DNA from: Chaetorhynchus papuensis
Taxonomy: Eukaryota; Chordata; Aves; Passeriformes; Rhipiduridae
Reading direction: 5' to 3'
NCBI GenBank assembly: GCA_013396525.1
Contig: VWYX01000361.1
Coordinates: 509,395 to 573,394, forward strand
Length of the DNA: 64,000 nucleotides
The position numbers were made by a program, and so were the translations under genes. The notes under the pieces were generated by a model. That model ran no database searches and had not been told where the DNA came from. It saw only the letters and a program-made list of their open reading frames with translations. Position 1 is the stretch's first letter, and each line of letters opens with the position of its first letter. Shown here piece by piece: positions 10,373 through 41,300 of this stretch.

Positions 10373-13300
10373 GTGGTGTGAGTAATGCTGTTCTCAGTTC
10401 AGGAGAGTAGGGTTTTATGGGTGGATGAATGAAAGAAAATCCTCAGAAGCTGAAGGTGGTGTGGGATAGAGCTGTGCAGGTGGTGAAGTCGTCACGCTGC
10501 TGGTGGAGTTCTGTCCTTCTGGAGAATCTGTGTTGAGCAGGACTGTTTGTTGTGATGTGTCCTGTAAGCTTGTCCTTATATGTCTGAAAACTTCTGCAGC
10601 TTTTCTGTTCACCCCCGTGATTCAGCTCCTAAACTTGCTGTGGCAGCAGCCACCTCAGCTTTTGGTTTGGACAACAAGTTGTTTTGCTCAGCAAGATTCA
10701 TTTTTGTTTTCATTTGAGTTTTTCACGCAGGGTTTGTTCAGTTGTGCTGAACTTCTCCATCAGGTTGATCGCTGATGAGCTCTGTGGGCAGTTGTTCCCT
10801 TAAACTTTTTGTCCGTAGGGCCTCAAGCCTATGGGTTGTGTGTGGTGTTGGGGTTTGGGAGGGGGCTGAGAAGGAAAAAGCTGGGTAATTAATTCCTTCA
10901 GTACCCTTAGTGTGGGGGAAGAGGCACACCGTGCTCCATGAGCGTTTCACTGTGAACTTAGTGCTTAGTGGTTGTGTTTATATTGGAGGTTTTGTTCTGC
11001 TTGTGCTAGGTACTGGGGTGTAAGGTGGAAAAAACCCTTTTAATCTTCTTACAGTCCTCAGTGCAGCTTTCAGCTCAGGCTAAATACAATGATTGAACAC
11101 AGTGATGGAGCTGAAGCAATGTAACCGTGCAGCGAGCAAAAAGACTTCAGCTCTGGCAATCAGAGTAAAGGTGGCTCCTCTGGCCATCTCTCTGGAGTGG
11201 AGACCCGTGTGCCCCTGTTTGTGTGTTCCTTTGTCTCTAAACCCCAGCTTGTGCTGCTTTGGTGTGTTTTGTGTGGAAGCAGGCCTGGCCTCTGCAGTGG
11301 GGATTAGCTGTCACAAACTGCAGATCTGGTGGTGCCCATACATGCTGACTCTACAGAGAGTGGTATTCAGGGATTGTTAGACACCAAAAAGTAGCTTGTC
11401 TTCAGACCTTGAATTGGTTAGGTGGTAATAATTAACTTATCCATTATGTTTTGCAAGTTATCACCACTGAAAACTGCTAACTACCTCCATTTATAGAGAC
11501 TGTATCTGGAAAAAAAACCCTGGCAATCCATCCTGTGAGCTGGCCACTCAGTATCCCAGCAGCTTGTGTTATCTCCTCCTTTAAATAAGAGTGTGTTGAG
11601 AAATCCCCAGTGCAATGTTGGTTTTGAACTCTGGAATATGTGCCTGTTATGTTAGAAGGGATAAGTAATTTATAAAGTATATAAAAGAAGTGTTGAAGTC
11701 TATGAAGTGCTTTTAAATGCCCTGTCACACAGTCAGTACAGCCATTGAGATCTCAGGGTTTGCATTCCACAGTTAATAGTTAACAGTTTTAATGTGGCAG
11801 AATTATTGCCTCTGTTTCCTAGGTCTGTGTGCAGTTTAAAGTGCTCTGTTAGGAGTGTGTCAGACCATTTGTTGGAGGTCTAAGATGAGCCTTCTTAGAG
11901 ACACACCGAAGGTTTATCTGGAGAAGTGGCACATCCAGTGTGCTCTTCTTTGGTGGTACATTTTGTGCTTTGGTTATTATTTTACCATTTTGAGATGGAC
12001 TGCTATTTTATCTTCAAGTCTCCTTGTACATGAATATTTAATCTGTCTTTATCTGAAAGCGTATAGTCTTTAACAGTGATTTAAATATTGTTTAAAAGTC
12101 TGGAAAAAGAACCTATGCAATGGAGCTAGTGGGAGCCTTAAGCTGTATGTCTCCTTGCACTCGTAGGGACTTTCTGCCTCAGATGAAGTTATAAGCATTA
12201 ATATTATTTAAAAAAAATACTAATCTGTGAACCAGTTTAGAGACTGCCTAGTGAGTGCATTCAGAGCTCTAAAAAACACGTTCAGAAAACAACAGTTCTG
12301 CCTACCTAAAAAACATGTACGGTGGTGGTGCTCCTGGTTTCTCATAGGTAGAATATAGTGTAATTCTCTTGTTACAAGTATAAGTCCTTAAAGAATCTGT
12401 TCAGAACAAATGCAGTTTGCTGAAGCACATGGCTCATCCAGACCCTTTACTCAGGGAAGCAAGCAGCCATTTAATAAAAATGTGTCACCAGAGCTTTTTC
12501 ATGGCTTCTAATCCATTAGTGTAAACACTGGGACAGGCTGTGGGCAAATCCAGGCAGCAGAAAAGAAAACTTGCTCATCTTGCTGAAAGAGGATTTTAAA
12601 CATGAGAAACTAGAAGGCTTTTACAATTCTTTGGTGATGCAGGACACATGGAGAGGTGCAGGAGAGACAAGGGGTTACTGCTGGTCTGCCCTGTTTTGGG
12701 GGTTTTGATTTTGTTGTGGGTTTCAGTTTTTTGCTTGCAGGCCTACTGTAGAAAACCTATGAAAAATTTGAGGAAAGAGTAATGAAATTAGGAATAATAT
12801 ATATGCTAGTTTTTCAAGGTTAGGTTAGTTATTCAAAATACTTTACCAAGTCAAATAACCATTTTATTTCAAAAATAGATTTAACTAAACAAAACAACAT
12901 TGCTGGGTTGGCAGACTGAGGTGCGATAGTTTTCTGAGCTCTCTGTTGAAGTGAGTTAATCTGTATTAAATAGATGTAAATATTTGTATATGATTTTAGT
13001 TCTACAGTTCTTTGCATTGAGTTCTTCCTTTTTTTGGATAGTTTAGTGGGCTAACGCTGTACAGCATCAATGCACCCTTCTAATTAGCATTATAATCTAA
13101 TAATAGATAGTGTTGTTATCTAATAATGCCCTTATGCTTAAATCAGAGTTTGTTGTGTATCTCTCAAGAGTGCAAAACAATGAATATTCTGTAGGAGTTT
13201 TTAAATAAAAGACAATAATTACTTGGCTCTCCTCTCTATTTATTTTTAACTATGAAATGTTCTTGTTTTTTTATAAGCTTCTGTTGTTATTGATATCTGT

Positions 13301-14975
13301 GCTATCTGGTGAGGTTGTGTAATAAATACCTACAGAGAACACAAATCTGCATTATACATCTCCTGATCCCCGGTTTTCTTGTAACCCTTCAATATTTCTT
13401 GTTTATGTGGTCTATTTGACTATCGACTGTCCACAGATACGTGCTTTAGGGATGGGATCTGTACTTTGATGTCTCTCAGTGAATCACCAAAAGCAGTTAA
13501 TCGTGTAAGGTTCTTAATTGGAATAACTTCCAGTTCATGTTGTTGCATCCCCCTTGCCAGGAGGTCGTGATTGTTACAGGAAAGGTCTGTATTCAGTTGG
13601 GTGAGGAGAAGGGGCACCGAGTCTGTGCTTGCTGCTCTTTGAGCCCTCTAGACCGCTGTGAGGGACTTGTATTAGAGTGCAGCCTGAAGGTCTTGGCTGT
13701 GACTAATTACTGCCCCTGGATATCAAAACAGTGATATATTCAGACTTTGTTTTTGGCTTACATATGGGCACAAAGTACTGCATTACTGCTTATTTGTTTC
13801 ACCTTTCTTATGCTTTGCAAGTCTCTGTTTGAACTGCACATTGCCTTAAAGTGTTCTTGTCATGTGCATATTAATGTGGTAAATAATTAGATCAGGTGTG
13901 GTGAACAATTGCATATTAATGTAAATTAGTGCTCCTATTCGGTGAGGGGAAACTTTAGAGCTTAGGGGGGAAGTAAGGCATAGGATCTACATCTGCAGCT
14001 TCAGGGTGGTGCAAGTGGTTTGAGAGGATTTAAGTATTTGTTTGGGCTCTAAGCTTTTAGGAGAATGACTGGACATTGCTAGATGGTCAGAATAGCAGTT
14101 GCATGGGGGTAGGGTGTGAAGACAGCCAGTGCAGAGGCTGAATGCACTGATAAAAGCAGAAGGAAAACTCAACAGGTCTCTTCAGGGTAGTTTCCAGACA
14201 TTAGACTAATGGATCTCAGTCCCTTCAGTTTGCTCAAAGGAAGTGTAAATATTGATTTTTGATAGCCAGTTGTGCTGTATGGGCGTTCAGCCATGAAAAA
14301 AAGATGTGCAGTTGGAAAGCAATTCAGAGTGACCAAAAAGACATAACACTGAGTGGCTGGAAAGGTTCATTAAACAAATAAACCAGAGTGTTTTGCAGTG
14401 GGGAGTGTGATTGATTAATAAATATGTTTCTGATGAGCTGATAATTCTATAATAAGAGTTTGTGTTCTTGGGGTCTCAGAAGTATCATTGTTTATGTGTT
14501 TGGAGTAGAACAGAAATGATGAGCTGAATTACGATGTTGGACTTTTAATTTTTATTATTATTTAAACAGTTCAGTTGTGTTGAAAGGTAATAACAGCCTG
14601 TTTTGTTTTTTGCCTATGAACTGTGTGGCATAAAATGTGTATGGGGTCAGGCTAGAAGATCCTAATATTCCTTCTGGTTTTAAACTTGCTGACATTGTAA
14701 TGCCATAGCAGATGCTTTCAGATGGATTTATTTTTTTTAAGTATCCTCAATTTTGTGATTTGAAGTGAATTTTTGTGTGTATTGTTCATAGTGCTGAGTA
14801 CACTGAGCATATCCAGAATGCAGCCCTGTTTGTGCTCAGGGTTTGTTTACATGGGGAGAGAACAAAGTGCTAATAAAAATTAAAAAATACCTCACACGAG
14901 CTGTTGTCTATTAGGAACACTTAGGCTTTGTAAACAAAACATGCTTTGAATTACGTGCTGTGTTTTTCTCTGTAG

Positions 14976-32662
<17,687 letters not shown>

Positions 32663-33545
32663 TGAGGCTGATAACATGCATATACTGATTTGCTAGATCT
32701 GAACACCAAAGTTGTCACGCTACAAACACTAAAAATGTTACAGTTTCTAAACCTGTTATGTTTTAATAGCTTTTCAAACTGTTTTTTTAAAGCCCCTCAG
32801 ATCCTCTCTGGTTCCTCTACCACAAAAGAGTTGTTTGTTTGTGTCATGAAGTTCTGGAAGTTTACACTTAACACAGGTGCAGAAGAGGGCAGGTTTTGTT
32901 GCTCTTGGCACAGTTGTAGCATTTGCTGGGTGTAGTGTAACTGCAAGCCATAGGATCTCGCCTCTGACCCCCACATTAGTGCTTACTGCAGTCTCTGGGG
33001 TTCCGTGTGAGCTCTGCGTGTGGTTGCCCCTGCAGAAGCTGAGCACTGCAGCAGGGCTGGCCCAGAGCTGGCTCCTTTCACTGCAGGCTCAGCTCTCCGG
33101 GGTGTCCGGGCAGCTCTGGCACCGCAGGGGGAGCGCTGAGGGTGGGTGGATAAAGGCTGCACACGGCTGAGGTCCTTAACCTGGGGATGTGATGTTGGTG
33201 CTTCAGGAACATTGCTCTCTCTCAGTTAATGTTTTATAGAGCAACTGTTTTCTTTCTTGTATTTATAAGGATTTATCTAACTTAAATGGATGCTATTTTT
33301 ATAAAAAGTGCTTTTTCTTTTTTCTTTACTCTGTGTTCAGAATTCCATATACAATTTGACCTTTCAAGCATTAGGAAAAAACAGATTACTCGTGATGTAA
33401 TCTACATGTAGCAATAAGTCAGACAAGAATTCTGCAATATTTTTTCTGCTCCTGTCTACTGCTTCTGCCACATTTTAGTAGCCACCTTTACTTTCAGGGA
33501 GAACAGATGTATTAAGTATGAATTTTCATGACCAAGTTGGTTCTA

Positions 33546-33625
33546 GTGGAAGGTGACCCTGCCGATGGCAGGTGGGGTTGGAACTCTTTAAGGTCCCTTC
33601 CAACCCAAACCGTTCTGGGATTTTT
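33546..33625 (+). mobile_element. CR1 LINE 3' end fragment
   Basis: The run gtggaaggtgaccctgccga, ggtggggttggaactcttta, aggtcccttccaacccaaac matches a CR1 3' end on the + strand. It lies in the probable ZFYVE16 3' UTR. Confidence 0.88.
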
Positions 33626-34239
33626 AGTATACCTGAGGTTCTTGCATAGGATGTATTTTTGATACTGGGTCATTTAGATCTATTTATGTATTTGTGATGC
33701 ATGTGATTTGTACTGAGGTTCATCGAAATGCGGTTGGGTTTGGTAGCAGCCACACAACTGCTTATCGAGGACAGAACTAAAACTAAATATATACAAGATC
33801 TATATTGTTTTCAGTAAAAATGCTGGTACAATTTTATAATGAGAGTATTAAAACGTGGATGCCTTCTTGATGCTAATAGGGGATATTTTATGTTTTTGTA
33901 TCAAAAACAATTTGTAATTTAACCTAATCTGCTCTGCTGTTATCTGTGCTTTAACACTCCAGTCCTAGAAGGGTTCAGGCTTCAAGATCTTATCCTGGAT
34001 GGAACTGAGCTGCATTTCAGCTTCTGTGATGACTTCTTCTGAGACACTGCCATTAGGGAGAAGGGCTGAACATAGGCACAGTAGGAACAAAACATGTCCT
34101 TGTTGAAAACAAGCTGCACCCAGGCCCTCGAGGGAGCCCCAGCATGAGGCTGAACAGCGTTTCGGGTCTGTGACGGGGTCAGAGCACCCAAGCTGCCTCT
34201 TGGCACTTAACCTCTACTAACTCCTTTTCAGTAATGATC

Positions 34240-34245
34240 AATAAA
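34240..34245 (+). terminator. ZFYVE16: candidate poly(A) signal of ZFYVE16
   Basis: Canonical AATAAA 1.58 kb after the stop codon. The choice is inferred from position only. Confidence 0.4.
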
Positions 34246-34769
34246 ATTAACTACAGTGCTTGCAATCTCCTGCCTCTTATTTATAATGAAACAAAGACAG
34301 GTTAGGAACGCGTGTGTCCTGTCTCTGCAGCTTCCTGGGACTCCTGGTGTTGTGCAAAAACTGTGATTCATTGCTCAGGTGCCACGAGCCATCAGTGACC
34401 CACGGGACAGAGGCACCGGGCATTTCCTCAGCGCTGGCCAGGCCTGGGTGCTCCGTGTGCTCCACAGCTCCAGCCCTGCCCACCGCCCTTTCCCTGACAT
34501 CATTTACCACAGAAATCACCCAGAGTTGGTAACTTCCCCAGCACTGCCCCTCCGTTAGCACTGATTAGGAGCTGCCATACAGGCTGTGTGACCCCAGCCA
34601 TGCTCTGCACCTGCTCAGGGGCAGCGCCTGTGCCTGGGCCGGGTCTTTCTGACCCGCAGGTGTGAGTTTTGGTGCTGTCATGAACAGGGTTCAGCTGCAG
34701 GAGATGCGGACCCTGAGTATTTTGACAGGTTTGCAATGCTCACAGGGACGTACACCAACATCCTGATTT

Positions 34770-35045
34770 CACACAGAATCACAGAATTAATCAAGTTGGA
34801 AAATCCCTCCCAAACCCTCGAGTCCCAGCTGTGCCCAATGCCCACCCTGTCCCCAACCCAGAGCTCTGAGTGCCACATCCAGGAATTCCTTCAACAGCCC
34901 CAGGGATGGGCACTCCAAACCTCCCTGGGCACCCCCTGCCAAGGCCTGAGCACCCTTTCCATGGAGAAATTCCTGCTGCTGTCCACCCTGAGCCTCCCCT
35001 GGAACATCTTAACATCCATCTCTGTGTCCTCTCACCTTGACTACC
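34770..35045 (-). mobile_element. CR1 LINE 3' part, - orientation
   Basis: Acacagaatcacagaattaa, ccagggatgggcactccaaa, ctccctgggcaccccctgcc and ctgagcctcccctgg are reverse-complement CR1 landmarks. The copy ends about 240 bp before the FAM151B start codon. Confidence 0.9.
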
Positions 35046-35289
35046 CCCTGCCCTACACCGTTCCGAGTCGGGGCTGTCCGTGATTGCGGGGTGCAGCCAC
35101 TGCCTGTCCCACGGACCAGCTCCGTCCTTGCTGACCGTGCTTCAAAGGACACAGAGACGGATCATCCCGACTTGGGATAATTGTGCCTTATTCCCCCTCG
35201 TGCCCCGCCGGGCGGTCTCTCCCTGCCTGTCCCCGCCCGGTGCGGCGGCGGCGCGGCCCAGCCCTCAGCGGGGCGGGCCCGGCCGGGCC

Positions 35290-35308
35290 ATGGCGAGCGG
35301 GGCGCGGG
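35290..35308 (+). CDS. FAM151B: FAM151B exon 1 coding part (residues 1-6)
   Basis: ATG 35290 opens MASGAR plus one base before donor GTGAGC. The intron is only 110 bases, with a short gggctccacc tandem repeat. The start is the only in-frame ATG in the CpG island compatible with the second exon. Confidence 0.85.
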
Positions 35309-38300
35309 GTGAGCGGGGCTGGGGCCGGGGCTGAGCCGGGGCCGGGGCTCCACCGGGGCTCCACCGGGGCTCCGTGGCGGGCGGGCCGCGCTGAGGGGTC
35401 CCCGCCGTGTCCCCGCAGGCGGCTGGAGCGAGTGGCCCGTGGATCACTTCCTGCGCACCGGGCACATCGCGGCGAGGGACGGGGCCGCCGTGCGCTGGTT
35501 CCACGCCGCCAACAGCAGGGCCCGGGCGGCGGAGGCCGCGCGAAGTGAGTGTGGCACAGGCCCCTTCTCATTCCTCTTCCTCTTCCTCTTCCCCTTCCCC
35601 TTCCTCTTCCCCTTCCTCTTCCTCTTCCCCTTCCTCTTCCTCTTCCCCTCCTTTTTCCAGGATCCCCATGGCTTTTAAACCCTTCCAGGGATGGGGCCTC
35701 CATCAGAGCCCCGGGCAGCTGTACCCTTTCCATGTAGGAATTTCCCCAATATCCACCCTGAGCCTCCCCTGGCCCAGCCTGAGGCCGTTCCCTCTCCTCC
35801 TGTCCCTGTTCCCTGGGAGCAGAGCCCGACCCCCCCGGCTGCCCCCTCCTGTCAGGGAGTTGTGCAGAGCCACAGGGTCCCTGGGCGGCAGTGAATGTTA
35901 TGTAAATTTTTGTGAATATTTGACAAATACGTATTTGTGTAAGTTTATGTATAATATGCTTTATCTTGAATACCGTCACTAGCTCTTTTCTTCGTATTTC
36001 AGTCTAACTGTGTGTATTGGATTCTCTGCAAAGCTGATAGCACTGCCCAGATTCATGATATGAAGCTGTTTTCAAGAGCTGGAGCACTCCTAAGACCCGT
36101 CTTTGCCTGTGTTGTGTGTCAGCTAACATTTTCCTTGTCAGTTTTGACAATGAGTTAAGGGGAATGCTCAGTCTCTGCCAGCGTTAAATCCTGTGCTCAT
36201 CTTTCCTCTGTCAGGAACACTGTTTAGAGAGGAAAAGATCTGAAATTTAACGAGAGTGGGTTCACATGTTGGGTGTCCGTTTTTCTGTTCCCCTGAAGAA
36301 CAAACCCCACGTGGTTGCTTGGCCAAATGTATCCTCAGAGATCAGTTTTCACGTGCTTGTAGGTTTGCAAAGAGTTTAGTGACTGGAAACCCCCCAGAAC
36401 TGCCTCTTTCGTGTCCCAGCAGTTCCTGTCTGAAGTAGGAGTGGATGGGCTGGTGCAGACAGACCTGCTGGGTGATTGCCGCCCCGCAGCACCGAAAGCT
36501 GAGGTTTAATTTCTCCATCCCCAGGCGACGTGCACATGGTCGAGGCAGACGTTCTCCTTCGGGGAGGGAGCGGGGAGCCCATCCTGGCTCACCCCCCGGA
36601 CACTGACAGTGACATCACCCTGCAGGAGTGGCTGGCAGAGATGGCCAGCACCAATAAAGGCATCAAGCTGGATTTTAAGAGGTATCTCAACAGAAAGATT
36701 ATGTTGTTTGCATTCTTACCAGTTACAGTTCTACAGGTGGTTGTCAACCAAGCACCTCCTTGTTGTGCAGTTCATCATGATGTATTCAGAAGCATGATCC
36801 ACATGGAAACGTGGCCCACAACCCTCAAAGTGTGGCAAGAACAAAACCTTTAAAAGTGTTTTGAACTACAGATAATGATTTCTTATTCAGTGAACTGGGC
36901 AGTGTGAGCAGAACTTTCCCATGGGAGGGTGAAGTGGTGGTGCCTCTCTGGAAGGCTCCTTTCTCTGGCCTGACTCATTAGCTAAGTGTTCAGAGGTTCA
37001 TTCACAGTTCTAACCATTGGCTGTTCCATTGTCTCAATGGAAAATACACCTGAAAACCCCATGAGGCTGCCTTGAAAGAGTTGGAAGGGAGCTAGGGTTT
37101 CCAGACATGCACCCCTTCAGCTCCTGACTCTGGCTTTGTCTGAGTTTCCATGTGCTAAGTCTGTTTTGGCAGCAAATTACAAAGAACTTCATCAGGGCTT
37201 AAGCACTCTATAGAAATGCAAAAAAACCCCTCGGGATAGTTGTAAAATATGATCTGTGCCTGTGGTTCTGTGTAACACAGTCATGGTTTTCATGTGAAAG
37301 TGCAAAACGTGGGCAGGCTAAATCCTTTTATTGTTACAGGATCTGCGTGTGTCCTTCTGGGCACAGGAGGGAAAAGAGAGAAGTAGGCATTTGTTTGGGC
37401 TTGTTTCTTGTGAGGTTTGGCGGGGGTTTTCCTCCATTTTAATTATTTTTTAAATTAATTTTAAACCACCTACCTTTCATTTTCCCCCAAGGACTTTAAA
37501 GCCAAGTGCAGTGATTCAAAAAAGCTTTTAAAAGTACATTGCCCTATAAAAGTCTGATTGTATAAAAGCATTTAAAAATACATCACACAGTGCATATAGA
37601 GTCAAATTAGTGTTAACAGAATTTGATGTTCCTTTGGATAATATTTATTTGGATGCCATCGCTGAAGTCGTGAAGATTATTTCAATGGTACTTTAAAAAT
37701 CTACTTTCTATATCTCTATCGGCTTGATTGACCACATAATTACATTTCCTGCTGGCTTTGGCTACTGAAATTAATGTATTCTGCAAAAGGTCTTCAGTGT
37801 CCCACTTCAGAAATGCCAAAGTCATTTCACATGAAGTCAGCAGTAAGTCTGAATTTTCTAAATGCGGTGCAACAAAACCAGTGCTCTCTGAGGTTTTTTT
37901 GGGGTTGGGGGTTTTTTTTGTTGTTGTTGTTTGGCTTTGGTTTTTTCTTTTTTTTTTTTTCCTGTGTTGCAGTTTTGGTTTGGGCTTTTTTCTCACTACA
38001 TTGCCTTATAGTTTGCAGTACCAAGGAAGGCATCCCACTGGCCCTGACAGTCCCTTGCACATGTGAAGATGTGAACTGTTCTGGCCCCAGACAGTGTGAG
38101 AAGTGCTGAAGCCCACATGTTAACTCAAGCCATCACTGGCTTTTCTCCTGGAGAACTTGAGCTCATCCCGAGTGAGGGGAATTCCTGCCTCTGTGCAGCT
38201 TTCCCAACAGCACAAAAGACAGAATATCCAAAGTGACTTTATGGAGAAAACAAGACAAACAGCTCAGGGGACAGCTGCTGGTTTTAGAGCTAACCTAATT

Positions 38301-41300
38301 TCAAAACTGACCATACTGATTTTAAATTCCTCCATGTTGCATAGTCTGTTAATCAATGTGCAGTGGCAGAAAGATGATTTCCTTGGTGTTCAATTCTTTT
38401 CCCAGTTGTTCCACATCTCCTTTCCTTCCAGAGTACTTTGAATGTTTTGGTAGGATAGAGTTAGAAAAAAGCTAGTTGTGCTTTTTCTCTTGGCTTGACA
38501 GGACAGTAGGAATATGTTAGGACTGTAGATTCTGTTAAATGCTCACTGGTCTGCACTGGCTGCTCAAGGGATTTTTAACAATTCAATACTTAGTTAACTG
38601 TCAGATGAGCATTGGACAGGTAGGCTTCTCTGTGCTGCCACGCTTTTGAACTGTGGGGAAAACCACGACCAGGCATTAAATGTTCAAGTGGGTGCCTTTT
38701 CACTCTTTTAGTTGCCTGAAGTTGGTCCCTGTTGGGCTTTTTATTCTCCTAGTACAGGTGCATCATGTTGCACAGATGTGAAGCTAACTTTGAGTCTGGA
38801 TCTGAAACAGTGCTAAAATCTTTGCCACCTTCAGCGTGGTTAAGGTGAGGAGAGCTGACTTTCACTCTTTGGACTGAATTCACGGCTTTTGTGGCTTTCA
38901 GGTCTGATGAAACAGAAGTGTTAGGGTCTGCAGTGGCTTCCTTTGCTGCAGCCTGAGGTGAAGAGGTGACCAGGGGCTGTGAGGGGAGGCCAGGCAGCCC
39001 TGGGAGAGGGGCTGGAGTCGGGGGGTTTTTCTCTCGCCAGGGAGGTGCGGTGACGCCGCGGTGACCCTGCCGTGTCCCGGCACAGCCTGGGCGCCGTGGG
39101 ACCGTCGCTGGAGCTGCTGGGGCAGCTGGGGCAGCCGCTGGACAGGCCCGTGTGGCTCAACGGGGACGTCCTGCCCGGGCCCCGCGGGAGCCGCGCGCCG
39201 CTGGACGCCCGCGCCTTCCTGGGCACCGTCACCTCGGCCTGCCCCGAGGCCACCCTGTCCCTGGGCTGGACCACGGGCTGCCACCGAGGCCAAGGTAAGG
39301 GCTGGACCACGGGCTGCCAGCCTGTCTCCAGCTGGCACCAGCCCCGTGCCCCGGGATGGACACTGGTGGCTGTGGGAGCCTCTCTGCGCTGAGGGGTCTG
39401 GCAGTGCCGGACAGCAACTCCTCTGGTGCTGGAGGGGCAGCACAGCTGGGGGAAATCCCATCCCTTTGCTGCTAAAGTCAGCTGGTTTGTGCTTCAGCTC
39501 CTTCTCACCTGCTGAGGGCTTCTGAGGGACAAACTCCATAGCCTCTGTTTGGGGGAGGGCTCTCCCTGAATCCTGGGGGCATCGGTTTGCTGATGGGAAT
39601 CGTGGTGTGTTTCCTGGGGACAAACAGATCAGCTGGAACTCTGAAACTTTATCCCTGCTTTTTCTGATCACCGAAATCAATTTGTGGGTCAGCCTAAACC
39701 CTAATATTCCATTTCTCTTGGATACTTGAATTTTTGCAGTAAACTTTAAAATTTTCATTATTTTAAGGCCTTTTTCAACAGGCTTCCTCCTGCATTTCCC
39801 ACTGTGAGTAGCAGAGTCCCCCTCTGAATGTCTGGGGCCACCATGGCAGGATTATACACCATTCCCATTGCTAATTATTCATTAGCAGGATTTACTATTT
39901 TGTTGTATGATAAACTGCAATTGTATTAAACTGTTCAGTGCTTTCTCCCAGGCATTTTCAGTGCAGGAGAAAATTGCTGGGAAATGCATTAGAAATACTG
40001 AGTAACCTTTGAAAATGAATTTAATTTTATCTCCATTCTAAATTTCAGTTTATGGAAATACTAACTAAGGTTCTACTGTAAGACTTAAGAAAACCATCTC
40101 ATTTTAGTGATTTCAACTAGAAGTTGCTGCTTGCCCAACAAAACTTCTTTTAATAGTTAGTGCTTTTTTAGTCTTTCCAGTCACTACATTGCCTATGAGC
40201 AATTGAGAAAAAAGTTATTAACTATTGTTCTAGGATTTTCATAGTCTGTAGAAACAAAAGAACAGTTAAATATAATTTGAAATTGTCCCAGTCCCTGTGA
40301 AAATGTCAGCAAAGTCACTTTCAGTATTTTAGATTGCTTGATTTTAGCATTTTTAGGCACAGAATGTTTTTGTCTGTGTGCGTTTCGTTTGTGTATAACT
40401 TCATTCCTAGTGGATTAATTNNNNNNNNNNNNNNNNNNNNNNNNNNNNNNNNNNNNNNNNNNNNNNNNNNNNNNNNNNNNCTGACAACGTAAAACTAGGC
40501 CATACTGAAATCAGTGACAGCAGAGCTTTTTAGAGGAAGGGCAAAGATACCTTAAAAATGTCACATTCCGTAGCTGTATGTGAGTAAGGAAATACCTACA
40601 TAACGTGTGGGAAATGAAGGTTTTCCTCATGGGTTTATTTTCCACGTCAGTGCTGCCTGTGCTGCCTCTCCCCGCGGGCTGTGCTCTGTTGGGCAGCTCC
40701 CTGCAGAATCAGGGGGTGTTCAGGGATGGGGCCCTGCTGGCTCTGTCCCTGTCGGCCCCTGTGGCTCGCAGGGGCTGCTCGGGGGGCTCTGAGCGCCGTG
40801 TCTGTCCCCAGGCTACGAGTGGCCCATGGTGCACGAGATGTCCCAGCTGTGCCAGCCCCTGTCCCAGCCCGTGACCTTCGCCGTCAGGGCCGCGCTGGTG
40901 CCCGGCTCCGTCCCGCAGCTCCAGTGGCTGATGCAGCAGTGCCACAGGTCAGTGCTGCCACATCCACATCCCCACAGCCCCAGAGGCTGTGCCAGCAGTG
41001 CCACAGGTCAGTGCTGCCACATCCAGATCCCCACAGCCCCAGAGGCTGTGCCAGCAGTGCCAGCAGTGCCAGAGGTCAGTGCTGCCAGAGGTCAGTGCTG
41101 CCTGGTCCAGCTCCCAGAGCTCCAGAGGCTGTGCCAGCAGTGCCACTGGTCAGTGCTGCCACATCCAGATCCCCACAGCTCCGGTGGCTGTGCCAGCAGT
41201 GCCAGCAGTGCCCCAGGTCAGTGCTACCCCAGGCCAGTGCTGCCACTGGGCAGTGCTGCCTCACTCAGCACCCGCAGCCCCAGGGCAGTGCCAGGCCCTC

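Larger units (their letters stand above)
9152..14975 (+). other. ZFYVE16: ZFYVE16 intron 1
   Basis: This 5.8 kb stretch has no supported coding exon. It holds an AT-rich duplicated segment (9326-9412) and a CR1 copy (9880-10372). The rest is unique-looking AT-rich sequence in which I see nothing else. Confidence 0.6.
32663..34260 (+). other. ZFYVE16: ZFYVE16 3' UTR (end uncertain)
   Basis: The stretch after the stop codon contains a CR1 3' fragment (33546-33625). An AATAAA at 34240-34245 is a plausible cleavage signal. Shorter 3' UTRs are possible. Confidence 0.5.
35180..35560 (+). promoter_or_regulatory. FAM151B: FAM151B CpG-island promoter
   Basis: Very CpG-rich sequence surrounds the first two exons. 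No TATA box is seen. The transcription start should lie in about 35200-35289, since the ATG is at 35290. Confidence 0.7.

Noticed and set aside
35188..35979. A 263-codon - strand open frame with an Arg-Gly repeat
   Set aside because: It is the antisense of FAM151B exon 2, a CpG island and the pyrimidine microsatellite; the RG repeat is just the complement of TTCCTC/TTCCCC units.
38898..39758. A 286-codon - strand open frame
   Set aside because: It lies antisense to FAM151B exon 4, where GC-rich codons leave few stops on the other strand. No recognisable domain.
40930..41290. CRISPR-like array
   Set aside because: Units are variable, contiguous with the exon and lack unique spacers; this is a eukaryotic minisatellite.
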